In this document: positions 27,135 to 36,510 of the stretch, in pieces
Position numbering within the stretch: position 1 is the stretch's first letter
Layout of the letters: each line of letters opens with the position of its first letter
Assembly (NCBI RefSeq): GCF_027706845.1
Contig: NZ_JAQGCZ010000005.1
Location: 491,733 to 555,732, forward strand
Reading direction: 5' to 3'
Source of the DNA: Mycolicibacterium sp. BiH015
GTDB taxonomy: Bacteria; Actinomycetota; Actinomycetes; Mycobacteriales; Mycobacteriaceae
Length of the DNA stretch: 64,000 bases
The notes under the pieces: model-generated
The model's input: only the letters and a program-made list of their open reading frames with translations
The model's database searches: none
Told to the model about the DNA's origin: nothing
Position numbers and translations under genes: made by a program

Positions 27135-29693
27135 ATGGCGTCACACAAGCACGTCGTGGTCGTAGGCCACGGCATGGTCGGTCACCGGTTCGTGGAGGCT
27201 CTGCGGTCCCGCGACACCGAGAACGGCTGGCGGATCACGATTCTGGCCGAGGAACTGGATGCGGCTTACGACCGGGTCGGGCTCACCGGCTATACCGAGC
27301 ACTGGGACCGCGCGCTGCTGGCGCTGCCCGGCAACGACTATGCGGGCGACGACCTGGTCGAGGTGCGGCTCGGGCACCGCGTGGTGGCGCTCGACCCCGC
27401 GGCGAAGTCGGTGACGACCGATGACGGCCACCGATTCGACTACGACGCGCTGGTGCTCGCGACGGGCTCGTTCGCATTCGTGCCGCCCGTGCCCGGGCGC
27501 GACCTCCCCGGCTGCCACGTCTACCGGACCCTCGACGACCTCGATGCGATCCGTGCCGCCGCGCAGCGGGCCCGCGAGAGCAGCGACGCGCCTGCGGGAG
27601 TGGTGATCGGTGGCGGCCTGCTCGGCCTCGAGGCCGCCAACGCGCTGCGCAGTTTCGGCCTCGACGCCCATGTCGTCGAGCGGTCTCCGCGACTGATGGC
27701 CCAGCAGCTCGACGAAGCGGGCGGCACCCTGCTCGGCAGGATGATCGGCGAGCTCGGCATCACCGTGCATACCGACGTCGGAACCGAGTCCATCAAACCC
27801 GCACAGCGCAACAGGCCGCTCAAGCGCTCCGCCGTCGATGATTCGCTGCGGGTGACGCTGAGCGACGAGACGTTCATCGACTGCGGCGTCGTCGTGTTCG
27901 CCGCCGGAGTCCGTCCGCGCGACGAGCTGGCGCGGGACGCAGGCCTCGAGATCGCCGAGCGTGGCGGCGTGCTCACGGATCTGTCCTGCGTGACCAGCGA
28001 TCCCGACATCTACGCCATCGGCGAGGTAGCCGCCATCGAGGGTCGATGCTACGGACTGGTCGGCCCGGGATACACCAGTGCCGAGGTGGTGGCCGACCGC
28101 CTGCTCGGCGGTGGAGCCGAATTCCCCGAAGCCGACATGTCGACCAAGCTGAAGCTGCTCGGGGTCGACGTCGCCAGCTTCGGTGACGCGCTGGGCGCCA
28201 CCCCCGACTGCCTCGAGGTGGTGGTCAACGACGCCGTCAACCAGACGTACGCAAAACTGGTGCTGTCCGACGATGCCAAGACCCTGCTGGGCGGCATCCT
28301 CGTCGGCGACGCGTCGGCCTACGGAATTCTGCGGCCGATGGTCGGCGAGCCGCTGCCGGGAGATCCGCTGGCGCTGATCGCGCCCGCTGGATCATCCTCG
28401 GAATCAGCACAATTGGGTATCGGTGCATTGCCACCGGCGGCGCAGATCTGCTCGTGCAACAACGTCACCAAGGGTGACCTCACCGACGCGATCGGCACCG
28501 GCTGCTGCGACGTCGCGCAGCTGAAGCAGTGCACCAAGGCGGGCACGTCCTGCGGGTCCTGCATCCCGCTGCTCAAGCAGCTCCTCGAAGCCGAGGGGGT
28601 GCAGCAGTCGAAGGCGTTGTGCGAGCACTTCTCTCATTCACGTGCCGATCTGTTCGAGATCGTCAGCGCCACCTCGATCCGCACGTTCAGCGGGTTGATC
28701 GAGCGGTTCGGCACCGGGAAGGGATGCGACATCTGCAAACCCGTCGTCGCGTCAATCCTCGCCTCGACGAGCTCGGACCACATCCTCGACGGCGAGCAGG
28801 CGTCGCTGCAGGATTCCAACGACCACTTCCTGGCCAACATCCAGCGCAACGGCAGCTATTCGGTGGTGCCGCGGGTGCCCGGCGGTGACATCACGCCCGA
28901 GCATCTGATCCTGATCGGTGAGATCGCCCGAGATTTCGGGTTGTACACCAAGATCACCGGCGGTCAGCGCATCGACATGTTCGGGGCGCGGGTCGACCAG
29001 CTGCCCGAGATCTGGCGCAGGCTGGTCGAGGGCGGCATGGAATCCGGTCAGGCGTACGGCAAGTCGCTGCGCACGGTCAAGAGTTGTGTCGGCAGTGACT
29101 GGTGCCGCTACGGCCAGCAGGATTCGGTGCAGATGGCGATCAACCTCGAGCTGCGCTATCGCGGGCTGCGTTCTCCGCACAAGATCAAGATGGGAGTCTC
29201 GGGGTGCGCGCGCGAATGTGCGGAGGCCCGCGGCAAGGACGTCGGTGTCATCGCGACCGAGAACGGCTGGAACCTCTATGTCGGCGGCAACGGCGGCATG
29301 ACGCCGCGGCATGCCGAACTGCTCGCCGGCGACCTCGACGACGAGACGCTGGTGCGCTACATCGACAGGTTCCTGATGTTCTACATCCGCACCGCCGACC
29401 GGTTGCAGCGCACCGCGCCGTGGGTCCAGGAGCGAGGACTGGAGCATCTGCGGGAGGTGATCTGTGACGACTCTCTGGGTCTGGCCGAGGAATTCGAGGC
29501 GGCCATGGCCCGGCACGTCGACGGGTACGCCTGCGAGTGGAAAGGCGTGCTGGAAGATCCGGACAAGCTGTCGCGGTTCGTGTCATTCGTCAACGCCCCC
29601 GACGTCCCCGATCCCACGATCACGTTCACCGAGAACGGGGGCCGCAAGGTGCCCTCGCCGGTGCCGATCGGTATGCCGAAGGTAGGAAGGTAG
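27135..29693 (+). CDS. nirB: Assimilatory nitrite reductase (NADH) large subunit
   Basis: 852 residues; six-electron reduction of nitrite to ammonium. Domains: an NADH/FAD pyridine-nucleotide oxidoreductase (about 5-400; VVVVGHGMVGHRF, VVIGGGLLGLEAA, the Asp/Glu-containing DIYAIGEVAAI); BFD-like [2Fe-2S] segments (ICSCNNVTKGDL, CGSCIPLLKQ); a sulfite/nitrite reductase ferredoxin-like half; and the siroheme-[4Fe-4S] domain with CVGSDWC and SGCARECAEARGKD. The ATG at 27135 aligns with the family N-terminus; an in-frame ATG 60 bases upstream is less likely. nirD follows at six bases. Confidence 0.96.
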   Translation: MASHKHVVVVGHGMVGHRFVEALRSRDTENGWRITILAEELDAAYDRVGLTGYTEHWDRALLALPGNDYAGDDLVEVRLGHRVVALDPAAKSVTTDDGHRFDYDALVLATGSFAFVPPVPGRDLPGCHVYRTLDDLDAIRAAAQRARESSDAPAGVVIGGGLLGLEAANALRSFGLDAHVVERSPRLMAQQLDEAGGTLLGRMIGELGITVHTDVGTESIKPAQRNRPLKRSAVDDSLRVTLSDETFIDCGVVVFAAGVRPRDELARDAGLEIAERGGVLTDLSCVTSDPDIYAIGEVAAIEGRCYGLVGPGYTSAEVVADRLLGGGAEFPEADMSTKLKLLGVDVASFGDALGATPDCLEVVVNDAVNQTYAKLVLSDDAKTLLGGILVGDASAYGILRPMVGEPLPGDPLALIAPAGSSSESAQLGIGALPPAAQICSCNNVTKGDLTDAIGTGCCDVAQLKQCTKAGTSCGSCIPLLKQLLEAEGVQQSKALCEHFSHSRADLFEIVSATSIRTFSGLIERFGTGKGCDICKPVVASILASTSSDHILDGEQASLQDSNDHFLANIQRNGSYSVVPRVPGGDITPEHLILIGEIARDFGLYTKITGGQRIDMFGARVDQLPEIWRRLVEGGMESGQAYGKSLRTVKSCVGSDWCRYGQQDSVQMAINLELRYRGLRSPHKIKMGVSGCARECAEARGKDVGVIATENGWNLYVGGNGGMTPRHAELLAGDLDDETLVRYIDRFLMFYIRTADRLQRTAPWVQERGLEHLREVICDDSLGLAEEFEAAMARHVDGYACEWKGVLEDPDKLSRFVSFVNAPDVPDPTITFTENGGRKVPSPVPIGMPKVGR

Positions 29694-29699
29694 CCTCCG

Positions 29700-30059
29700 A
29701 TGACCGTGCTTGATGAGACGCTGAGTGCGTCCAAGGTGTGGACGACCGCGTGCCGGTATGACTTCCTGATCCCCAACCGCGGGGTCGGGGTGCTGCTGCC
29801 CGACGGTGAACAGGCCGCGCTGTTCCGGCTCGACGACGGCACCCTGCACGCTGTCGGCAACATCGACCCGTTTTCCGGTGCGGCGGTGATCTCGCGCGGC
29901 ATCGTCGGTGACCGCGCCGGCCGCCCGACGGTGCAGTCGCCGATCAAGAAGCAGGCCTTCGCCCTCGACGACGGCAGCTGCCTCGACAATCCCGACTACG
30001 CGCTGCCCGTCTACCCCACGCGGATCACCCCCGACGGCGACGTCCAAATCGGCTCCTGA
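29700..30059 (+). CDS. nirD: Nitrite reductase (NADH) small subunit
   Basis: 119 residues, Rieske-fold NirD. As usual in NirD, the Cys-His cluster ligands of true Rieske proteins are absent (only Cys18 and Cys99), so it supports NirB without its own cluster. Landmarks are FLIPNRGVGVLLPDGEQAAL, GNIDPFSGAAVISRGI and a LPVYPTRITPDGDV tail. It forms an operon with nirB. A hairpin repeat begins four bases after its stop. Confidence 0.93.
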   Translation: MTVLDETLSASKVWTTACRYDFLIPNRGVGVLLPDGEQAALFRLDDGTLHAVGNIDPFSGAAVISRGIVGDRAGRPTVQSPIKKQAFALDDGSCLDNPDYALPVYPTRITPDGDVQIGS

Positions 30060-30062
30060 CCC

Positions 30063-30128
30063 GCCGCGGAATAGCATTCCCGGCTGTGAATCGCCCGCGG
30101 GCCGCGACCAGGAATGCTATTCCGCGGC
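30063..30128. repeat. 66-bp hairpin repeat, copy A (perfect 18-bp arms)
   Basis: GCCGCGGAATAGCATTCC (30063-30080) and its exact reverse complement (30111-30128) enclose a 30-base loop. It sits between nirD and the ferredoxin gene. The arms share the core GGAAT(A/T)GCATTCC and the same layout with a second element at 34764-34826. There is no U-run after the stem, so it is not a classical intrinsic terminator, although it may stall transcription. Confidence 0.85.
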
Positions 30129-30188
30129 AGACGAAGTAGGGACTTTCGGCCCCTGTGGACAGCCGGAGTGCGCAATACCGTTGACGGT

Positions 30189-30542
30189 ATGACCTACGTG
30201 ATCGGTAGCGCGTGCGTGGACATCGTCGACAAGTCCTGTGTGGCGGAGTGCCCTGCGGACTGCATCTACGAGGGCAACCGCGCGATGTACATCAACCCCA
30301 ACGAGTGTGTGGACTGCGGCGCGTGCCGCATTGCCTGCCGGGTCGACGCGATCTACTACGAGACCGATCTGCCCGACGAGGAGCTGGCGTTTATGGCTGA
30401 CAACGCCGAGTTCTTCAGCCTCACACTGCCGGGGCGCGACGAGCCGCTCGGCGATCCGGGTGGAGCCATGAGGGTCGGCCGTGTGGGGGTGGACACCCCG
30501 CTGGTGGCCTCCCTGCCCGCATCAGAGAAGCGGCACCCCTAG
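30189..30542 (+). CDS. Seven-iron-type ferredoxin
   Basis: 117 residues, FdxA-like. N-terminal ACVDIVDKSCVAECPADCIY gives the [3Fe-4S]/[4Fe-4S] ligands, and ECVDCGACRIACRVDAIYYE gives the second cluster, where the usual Cys-Pro reads Cys-Arg. The C-terminal 50 residues carry the acidic helix DLPDEELAFMADNAEFF typical of mycobacterial 7Fe ferredoxins. It could feed electrons to a P450 or other reductase; the position after nirBD suggests nitrogen or siroheme-linked redox. It converges on the chelatase with a four-base overlap. Confidence 0.88.
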   Translation: MTYVIGSACVDIVDKSCVAECPADCIYEGNRAMYINPNECVDCGACRIACRVDAIYYETDLPDEELAFMADNAEFFSLTLPGRDEPLGDPGGAMRVGRVGVDTPLVASLPASEKRHP

Positions 30543-31255
30543 CCTTTCGCCGACAGCGCGGCGACGACGGGCCGCCAAGGGGTCAGTACCGCGCAGGCGC
30601 GCTGGAACCGGGTGGCGATCAATCGCGTCACCCCGGGGTGCGTGCCCAGCGGATCGGTGACCAGGTCGGCACCGCTGTCGCGCAGGCGATCCTGAAAAAG
30701 CCCGTCGGACAGCAGGTATGACGCGACGACGACTCGGCGGCCCTGCCGGCGAACTGCGGCCACCGCATCGGCGATCCGCGGTTCGCCGGTGGCGGCGAAG
30801 GCCAGCTCGACTCGTGAGCCGATGGTCGCCGACAGCCATGTGGCGGTGGTGTGCAGATCGCGCATTGCCGCCGGATCCGATGTACCCGCGGCGGCGAGGA
30901 TCACCGAATCATCAGGGCACCAGCCGCTTTCGATCAGCCGCTCGACCAGGACGCGGACCAGCGCGGGGTCGGGGCCCAGTGCGCGGGCGACCGTCACGTC
31001 GTGGTGCCCGCTCTGCGCGACGTGTGACGGGATGTCCCGGCTGACGTGATAGCCGCGCGAAAGGAACGCAGGAACCAGGACCGTGGGGCGGTCCAGCTTC
31101 TCGCGCAACAACTCCGATGGGGTCGGGCCGAGGACGTCGACGAATGCGACACGGACGGGACGGTCCAGTGCCGAGGACACCTGCGCGGCGATGTCGCCGA
31201 TCAGCGACACCCCGCTCTGCTTGCGCGTGCCGTGTGCCACCAGGAGCAGGCTCAT
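30539..31255 (-). CDS. Sirohydrochlorin chelatase (CbiX/SirB-like)
   Basis: 238 residues with two tandem CbiX domains (about 3-110 and 120-235). The metal-binding His of the first is in VAHGTRKQSG, and a second lies in SRGYHVSRDIPSH. It inserts Fe(II) (or Co) into sirohydrochlorin, the last step of the siroheme needed by NirB. It corresponds to Rv0259c. Its ATG overlaps the stop of the HemD-like gene (ATGA), so the two are co-translated. Confidence 0.87.
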   Translation of the reverse strand: MSLLLVAHGTRKQSGVSLIGDIAAQVSSALDRPVRVAFVDVLGPTPSELLREKLDRPTVLVPAFLSRGYHVSRDIPSHVAQSGHHDVTVARALGPDPALVRVLVERLIESGWCPDDSVILAAAGTSDPAAMRDLHTTATWLSATIGSRVELAFAATGEPRIADAVAAVRRQGRRVVVASYLLSDGLFQDRLRDSGADLVTDPLGTHPGVTRLIATRFQRACAVLTPWRPVVAALSAKG

Positions 31256-32400
31256 GACGCGAACGCCTCGTCGACCGGAAGCCGGTATCCGCGTTTGACG
31301 ACCGTGGCGACCATCTTCTTGTCGCCCAGGGCCGTTCGCAGCCGTAGTACCGCCGTTTCGACGGCGTGGGTGTCGGTGCCGCAGCCTGGCAGTGCCCGCA
31401 ACAGATCCGTCCGCGACACCACCGCGCCCGGCCGCAGAGCCAGTGCGCGCATCGTCGCCATCGCCGCGGGGGACAGCGCCTTCACCGCACCGTCGACGAG
31501 CACGCAGTTGCCGCGGATCTCCAGCAGGTGTCCGGCAACCCGAACGGTGCGGGCCTGCAGCAGCGGTAGCTCATCGGTGATGTGACGGGCCAACGCGCCC
31601 AATCGCATTCGTTCAGGCGCCGACGTCGGCACGCCGAGCCGAACCAGCGGCCGGGCGGTGACCGGCCCCACGCACATCGCGTGCACCCCGTTGCGCAGGG
31701 CCGACAACACTTCCGCCTCGAGGCCCATCTCGGTGGCACGCATCAGCACCGATGCGACGGCCGGCGCCGAGGTGAAGCTGACGGCGTCGAACTTCTCCTC
31801 CGCGATGCCGGCGACCAGTGCGTCGAAATCGCCGTTGCGCGGTGCCGGATGCCAGCGGTACACCCGGATCGGCACGACTTCGGCTCCCGCGGAACGCAAT
31901 TCGTCGAGAAACTCGGGGAAGGGGTCCCATTCCGCGGTGGCGCCGTGCAGTTGCACGGCGATGCGGGTGCCCGTGATGCCGCCTTCGACGAGGTAGTGCA
32001 GCACCTCGCGGGAAGACTCCGACTCCGGCGACCACTCCTCCGGCAGCCCCGCCGCGCGCAGCGCTCCGGTGGCTTTCGGGCCGCGGGAGACGATGCGGGC
32101 CTTGCTCAGGGCGGCGGTCAGGTCGGTGGCCATGCCCCAGCCGTCGGCTGCGGCGATCCACCCGCGGAAGCCGATGCCGGTGGTGGCGATGACGATGTCC
32201 GGGGGTGTGTCGATCAGCGATTGCGTGCGCTCACGCAGCTCGTCGTCGTCGGGCAGCGGCACCATCTCGATCGCCGCGGCGCTGGTGACGGTCGCACCGC
32301 GGCGACGCAGCAGCGCACTCAATTCGTCAGCGCGCCGCGCGGAGGTGACCGCAACCCGGAATCCGGTGAGCGGCGCCCAGTCCGGCTCACTCATGCCCAA
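31252..32400 (-). CDS. hemD: Uroporphyrinogen-III synthase fused to an OmpR-type DNA-binding domain
   Basis: 382 residues. The HemD domain spans about 8-265 (GFRVAVTSARRADELSALLRR, ATTGIGFRGW, SFTSAPAVASVL). The C-terminal winged helix of about 100 residues (ITDELPLLQARTVRVAGHLL ... SPAAMATMRALALRPGAVVSRTDLL ... THAVETAVLRLRTALGDKK ... VKRGYRLP) is OmpR/PhoB-type. It corresponds to Rv0260c. The domain pairing suggests a regulator that may sense tetrapyrrole or uses a HemD fold as ligand domain; true synthase activity cannot be assumed. It forms an operon with the chelatase and is near nirBD. Confidence 0.88.
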   Translation of the reverse strand: MGMSEPDWAPLTGFRVAVTSARRADELSALLRRRGATVTSAAAIEMVPLPDDDELRERTQSLIDTPPDIVIATTGIGFRGWIAAADGWGMATDLTAALSKARIVSRGPKATGALRAAGLPEEWSPESESSREVLHYLVEGGITGTRIAVQLHGATAEWDPFPEFLDELRSAGAEVVPIRVYRWHPAPRNGDFDALVAGIAEEKFDAVSFTSAPAVASVLMRATEMGLEAEVLSALRNGVHAMCVGPVTARPLVRLGVPTSAPERMRLGALARHITDELPLLQARTVRVAGHLLEIRGNCVLVDGAVKALSPAAMATMRALALRPGAVVSRTDLLRALPGCGTDTHAVETAVLRLRTALGDKKMVATVVKRGYRLPVDEAFAS

Positions 32401-32514
32401 TGTCTATGCATGCCGTGTTTCGGGGTGATTAAGCGATCGTTGCGCAGCTGTGTCACCCCCGCTCACGGGGTGAAATTCCGTTCACCGTAGGCCTGCTCCG
32501 GCTGTGAGGTCAGT

Positions 32515-33090
<576 letters not shown>

Positions 33091-33987
33091 TTAGTCCTCG
33101 AACGGGCGTCTCGGCCGTGACCAGTGCAACCTAACTGTCTGGCCCGGCCGGGCCTGTGCGATCTTGTCGACGTCGTCGTCGGTGACCACGCCGATCACCG
33201 GGTAACCGCCGGTCACCGGATGGTCCGGGCCGAGGATCACCGGGAAACCGTTGGGGGGAACCTGGATCGCGCCCCGAGTGGCACCTTCGCTGGGTAACTG
33301 CCGGTCGGGCCAGCGGTACTCCAATGGCATGCCGACCAGCCGCATGCCGACGCGGTCACTGCGGTTGGTGACCTGCCAGTTGGTGCGGATCAGCAGGTCG
33401 GGGTCGATGAACCAGTCGTCGCGCGGGCCGGGCACGACATTGAGCTCGAGTGGCGCGTCGTCGATCGCCGCGACCGGCGCCTGGTCCAGCTCGGGAAAAT
33501 CGTCGGTGTGTACGCCGACGGGGAGGACGTCGCCGCGCCGCAGTGGCAGCGGGCCGATCGCCGACATCACGTCGTAGCTGCGTGACCCGAGTACCGGCTC
33601 GACATCGATGCCGCCGCGTACCGCCAGATACGAGCGCAACCCCGCCTTCGGCGGCCCGAGTGAGATCACCTCGCCATCGTGGGCGTGGTGGATGCTGTTG
33701 GTACCGAACGGAACTCCGTTGACCGCCGGGTCGGCGTCGGCGCCGGTGACGGCAATCGCGATGCCCTCGCCGTTTCCGCCGTGGACCCGGGCGGTGAACC
33801 CGCCGAGTGTGATCTCGACGGTGGCGCGGTCGTCGGGATTGGCGACGAGGCGGTTGGCCAGCGTGTGGGCTCGGCGGTCGGCGGCACCGGACCGGGTCAC
33901 GCCGATGTGGGACAGCCCCGCTCGACCCAGGTCTTCGACGATGGCCAGCGGCCCGGTCTGCAGTACCTCCAGCGTCACGCCGCTCAT
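33091..33987 (-). CDS. pxpC: 5-oxoprolinase subunit C (KipA/biotin-dependent carboxyltransferase fold)
   Basis: 298 residues, allophanate-hydrolase subunit 2/KipA fold. Landmarks: [28 protein letters not shown] at the start (cited by its ends), [74 protein letters not shown] (cited as region 215-255). With PxpB and PxpA it converts 5-oxoproline to glutamate. No pxpA is adjacent, as in M. tuberculosis (Rv0263c/Rv0264c). Its ATG overlaps the pxpB stop. Confidence 0.88.
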   Translation of the reverse strand: MSGVTLEVLQTGPLAIVEDLGRAGLSHIGVTRSGAADRRAHTLANRLVANPDDRATVEITLGGFTARVHGGNGEGIAIAVTGADADPAVNGVPFGTNSIHHAHDGEVISLGPPKAGLRSYLAVRGGIDVEPVLGSRSYDVMSAIGPLPLRRGDVLPVGVHTDDFPELDQAPVAAIDDAPLELNVVPGPRDDWFIDPDLLIRTNWQVTNRSDRVGMRLVGMPLEYRWPDRQLPSEGATRGAIQVPPNGFPVILGPDHPVTGGYPVIGVVTDDDVDKIAQARPGQTVRLHWSRPRRPFED

Positions 33988-34667
33988 GCTCGGGCCTCGT
34001 CGGTGGCGGCGAACTGCACCCACATGCCCGGCGTCAGCAGTGCCGGTGGGTCGCGGTCGACGTCCCACAGCACCGCCGAGGTGCGGCCGATCAGTTGCCA
34101 GCCCCCGGGGGATTCACGCGGGTAGACGCCGCTGAATTCGCCGGCCAGGCCCACGGAGCCGACAGGCACCTTGGTGCGCGGTTCGGACCGGCGCGGGACG
34201 GCGAGGCGTTCGTCCCCGCCGACCAGGTACGCGAAACCCGGTGCGAAGCCGCTGAATCCGACCCGCCACAACGTTCCGGTATGGGCGGCGACGACCTCGG
34301 CGGTGCTCAGCCCGGTCAGCCGGGCGACCTCGTCCAGGTCCTCCCCGTCGTAGGTGACGTCGATGACGACGTCGGCTTCCGATGCGGTCGCCGACTCGGC
34401 CACCGCATCGGCGGACAGTCGCACGCCGCCGAGGCGCTGCCGGGTGGGCGCCTGGTAGCGGGTGCCCGCCAGCTTCACCAAGATCGTCCTGGCGGCGGGC
34501 ACGATATCGACCACGCCCACCAGGTCGGCCGCTCGTACGGCCTCGGTCCATGCCAGTACCTCTGCGCTGCTGTCGAATTCGAGCAGAAGCGCCCGATCTC
34601 CGTAATCGAGAATCCGCCGTACGCCCCCGGTGCGCACTGTGTCCAACTCCTCCGCAGTCACGCTCAT
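33984..34667 (-). CDS. pxpB: 5-oxoprolinase subunit B (KipI-like)
   Basis: 227 residues, KipI/allophanate-hydrolase subunit 1 fold. An N-terminal [17 protein letters not shown] and a C-terminal [23 protein letters not shown] (the conserved Pro/Gly loop) with [24 protein letters not shown] are characteristic. It activates 5-oxoproline with ATP in the bacterial PxpABC enzyme. First gene of a two-gene operon; the 175-base upstream gap holds an inverted repeat (CGCCGAG/CTCGGCG, 34681-34713) and the second hairpin repeat. Confidence 0.88.
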   Translation of the reverse strand: MSVTAEELDTVRTGGVRRILDYGDRALLLEFDSSAEVLAWTEAVRAADLVGVVDIVPAARTILVKLAGTRYQAPTRQRLGGVRLSADAVAESATASEADVVIDVTYDGEDLDEVARLTGLSTAEVVAAHTGTLWRVGFSGFAPGFAYLVGGDERLAVPRRSEPRTKVPVGSVGLAGEFSGVYPRESPGGWQLIGRTSAVLWDVDRDPPALLTPGMWVQFAATDEARA

Positions 34668-34763
34668 CTACCAAAGCTACCGCCGAGTAGGTTCGAAGTC
34701 TCCCTCCTCGGCGAAGCTCTGCGAGCCTTGCCAGAGGGCCCTTAGGGAGGACTCAAGATCATC

Positions 34764-34826
34764 CGCCGGAATTGCATTCCAGCTGGCCCGTACTCGAACT
34801 TTCCCTGCCGGAACGCAATTCCGGCG
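34764..34826. repeat. 63-bp hairpin repeat, copy B
   Basis: CGCCGGAATTGCATTCC (34764-34780) pairs with GGAACGCAATTCCGGCG (34810-34826), 16 of 17 positions, around a 29-base loop. It shares the core GGAAT-N-GCATTCC and dimensions of copy A at 30063-30128; loop sequences differ. It lies between pxpB and yhhQ, where both genes point left, 17 bases after the yhhQ stop codon side. Confidence 0.8.
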
Positions 34827-34842
34827 CGTTCGGTTACGGGTC

Positions 34843-35529
34843 TCACACAGCGACCGGCTGGTAGCTCGGTTCGCGGTGCTTGATGAAGGCGATCACCCGG
34901 TAGGTGATCGGCAGCAGCGCCACCTCGACGACCGTCTTGTACAGCCATCCCTGCGCGGTGTAGATCACGAAGTCGCCGAACGACGTGATGCCGATGACGC
35001 TCGCCGCGATCGCGCAGAACACGACGGTGTCACCGAGCTGCCCCACGAAGGTCGACCCCACGAGACGGGCCCACAGGTGCTTCTCCTTGGTGCGCTCCTT
35101 GATCAGCACCAGCGACCACGCATTCAGCGTCTGCCCGACGATGAACCCGGCCAGTCCGGCGATGATCAGCCCCGTGTAGGAGTGCGCGATGTTCTCGAAG
35201 TGCTCCTGGTTTTCGTAGAAGTCTGCGGCGGGTAGATAGATCGTCACCCAGAGCGCAAGAGCGGCAAGGATGTTCATCGCGAACCCGGTGTAGATGGCCC
35301 GCCTCGCGGCTTTGAATCCGTAGACCTCGGAGAGCACGTCGCCGATCACGTAGGTCAGCGGGAACACGATGAATCCGCCGTCGGTGATGATCGGCCCGAA
35401 CTCGACGCCCTTGGTCGCGGTGAGGTTGGAGATGATCACCAGCGCCGTGAACACGGCGACGAGCACCGGATAGTAGGACGATCCCACGCGCGCGAAGGAG
35501 ACGTGCTGGTCAAGGGTCGGGTCGGTCAC
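34843..35529 (-). CDS. yhhQ: Queuosine precursor transporter (YhhQ family)
   Basis: 228 residues with six helices. The family signature includes VIISNLTATKG, GGFIVFPLTYVIGDVLSEVYG and TLNAWSLVLIKERTKEKHLWARLVGSTFVGQLGDTVVF (the last cited as region 135-172). Members import a 7-deazaguanine precursor for tRNA queuosine. The start is GTG at 35529, the only sensible one before a stop. It is 14 bases downstream-adjacent to fecB2's stop on the same strand. Confidence 0.85.
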   Translation of the reverse strand: MTDPTLDQHVSFARVGSSYYPVLVAVFTALVIISNLTATKGVEFGPIITDGGFIVFPLTYVIGDVLSEVYGFKAARRAIYTGFAMNILAALALWVTIYLPAADFYENQEHFENIAHSYTGLIIAGLAGFIVGQTLNAWSLVLIKERTKEKHLWARLVGSTFVGQLGDTVVFCAIAASVIGITSFGDFVIYTAQGWLYKTVVEVALLPITYRVIAFIKHREPSYQPVAV

Positions 35530-35543
35530 CGACCCATTAGACC

Positions 35544-36497
35544 TCAGTTCAGCGCTGCGGCCAGCATCGGCGGTAACCGGTCGGCGACCACCGGATACGA
35601 CAGCGTGGAGGCGTAGGCGATGGCGCCCGTGAGCTCCTTGCCGGTGAACACATGGCGCTGCGGGGCGCGCAGGCCTGCGATGGTCGGGTCGGCGAGAAGC
35701 GTCGCCTGTTCGGCGTCGTTCTCCGTGGTCCAGATCAGCACGTCGGCCTCGTCGAGAACCTCCGCGATCCGGTCGCGGGGGACGAGCGCGTCGTCGGTCT
35801 CGACGACCGTCAGCCCCATCTGGGTCAGGAACTCGTGTCGCCAGGCCGGTCCGTTGATCTGCACGCTGTCCTCGAACAACGTCCCCGCCAGCAGCAGCGC
35901 CTTCTTGCCGGCGAATTGGGGATTTGCGTCCTTGACCCCGGTGAACTTGCCGTCGATGTCGGCGATGAGCTTCGCCATGTCGTCGTGGCGGAACACCGCC
36001 TGGCCGATGGCGCTCGCCTGATCGCGCCACGGTTCGAAGAATGCGGCCGGGCCGGTCTGGGCGATGGTCGGCGCGATGGCCGACAACCGGTTGTACGTCT
36101 CCCCGTCGAGGCCGGCGTCGGTGGCGACGATCAGGTCGGGGGCGAGCGCGGCGACCTGGTCGATCTGGATGCCGTCGGCCAGCGACAACACGGCGGGTTG
36201 CGCGCCGCCCAGCCGCGGTTGTGCCCACGGCCACACCCCGAACGGTTCCGCGCCGAACCAGTCCGTCACCGCGATGGGAACGACGCCGAGAGCGAGCAGG
36301 TCGTCGGCGTCGGTCAGACCAGCGCTGACGACCTTGGTGGGCGGCGCAGGGATCCGCGTCTCACCGAACGCATGGGTGACGGTGACGGATCCGTCGTCGG
36401 CCACGGCGCCGGGCTTGTCTTGGGCGCAGGCGGTCAGCAACGCCGCGGTGCCCGCCGCGATCCCGAGGAAACGGCGGCGGGACACCGAGCTGCTCAC
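35544..36497 (-). CDS. fecB2: Iron-siderophore ABC transporter substrate-binding lipoprotein
   Basis: 317 residues. The Tat-type signal SSSVSRRRFLGIAAG is followed by a lipobox LLTAC (lipid-attached Cys about residue 24). The periplasmic-binding (FhuD/BtuF) domain spans about 40-310 (VVSAGLTDADDLLALGVVP, AALAPDLIVATDAGLDG, EADVLIWTTEND). It corresponds to Rv0265c. It captures ferric siderophore or a related chelate; no permease or ATPase gene is nearby, so it must work with components encoded elsewhere. Confidence 0.88.
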   Translation of the reverse strand: MSSSVSRRRFLGIAAGTAALLTACAQDKPGAVADDGSVTVTHAFGETRIPAPPTKVVSAGLTDADDLLALGVVPIAVTDWFGAEPFGVWPWAQPRLGGAQPAVLSLADGIQIDQVAALAPDLIVATDAGLDGETYNRLSAIAPTIAQTGPAAFFEPWRDQASAIGQAVFRHDDMAKLIADIDGKFTGVKDANPQFAGKKALLLAGTLFEDSVQINGPAWRHEFLTQMGLTVVETDDALVPRDRIAEVLDEADVLIWTTENDAEQATLLADPTIAGLRAPQRHVFTGKELTGAIAYASTLSYPVVADRLPPMLAAALN

Positions 36498-36510
36498 CTC
36501 GCGAGGGTAG

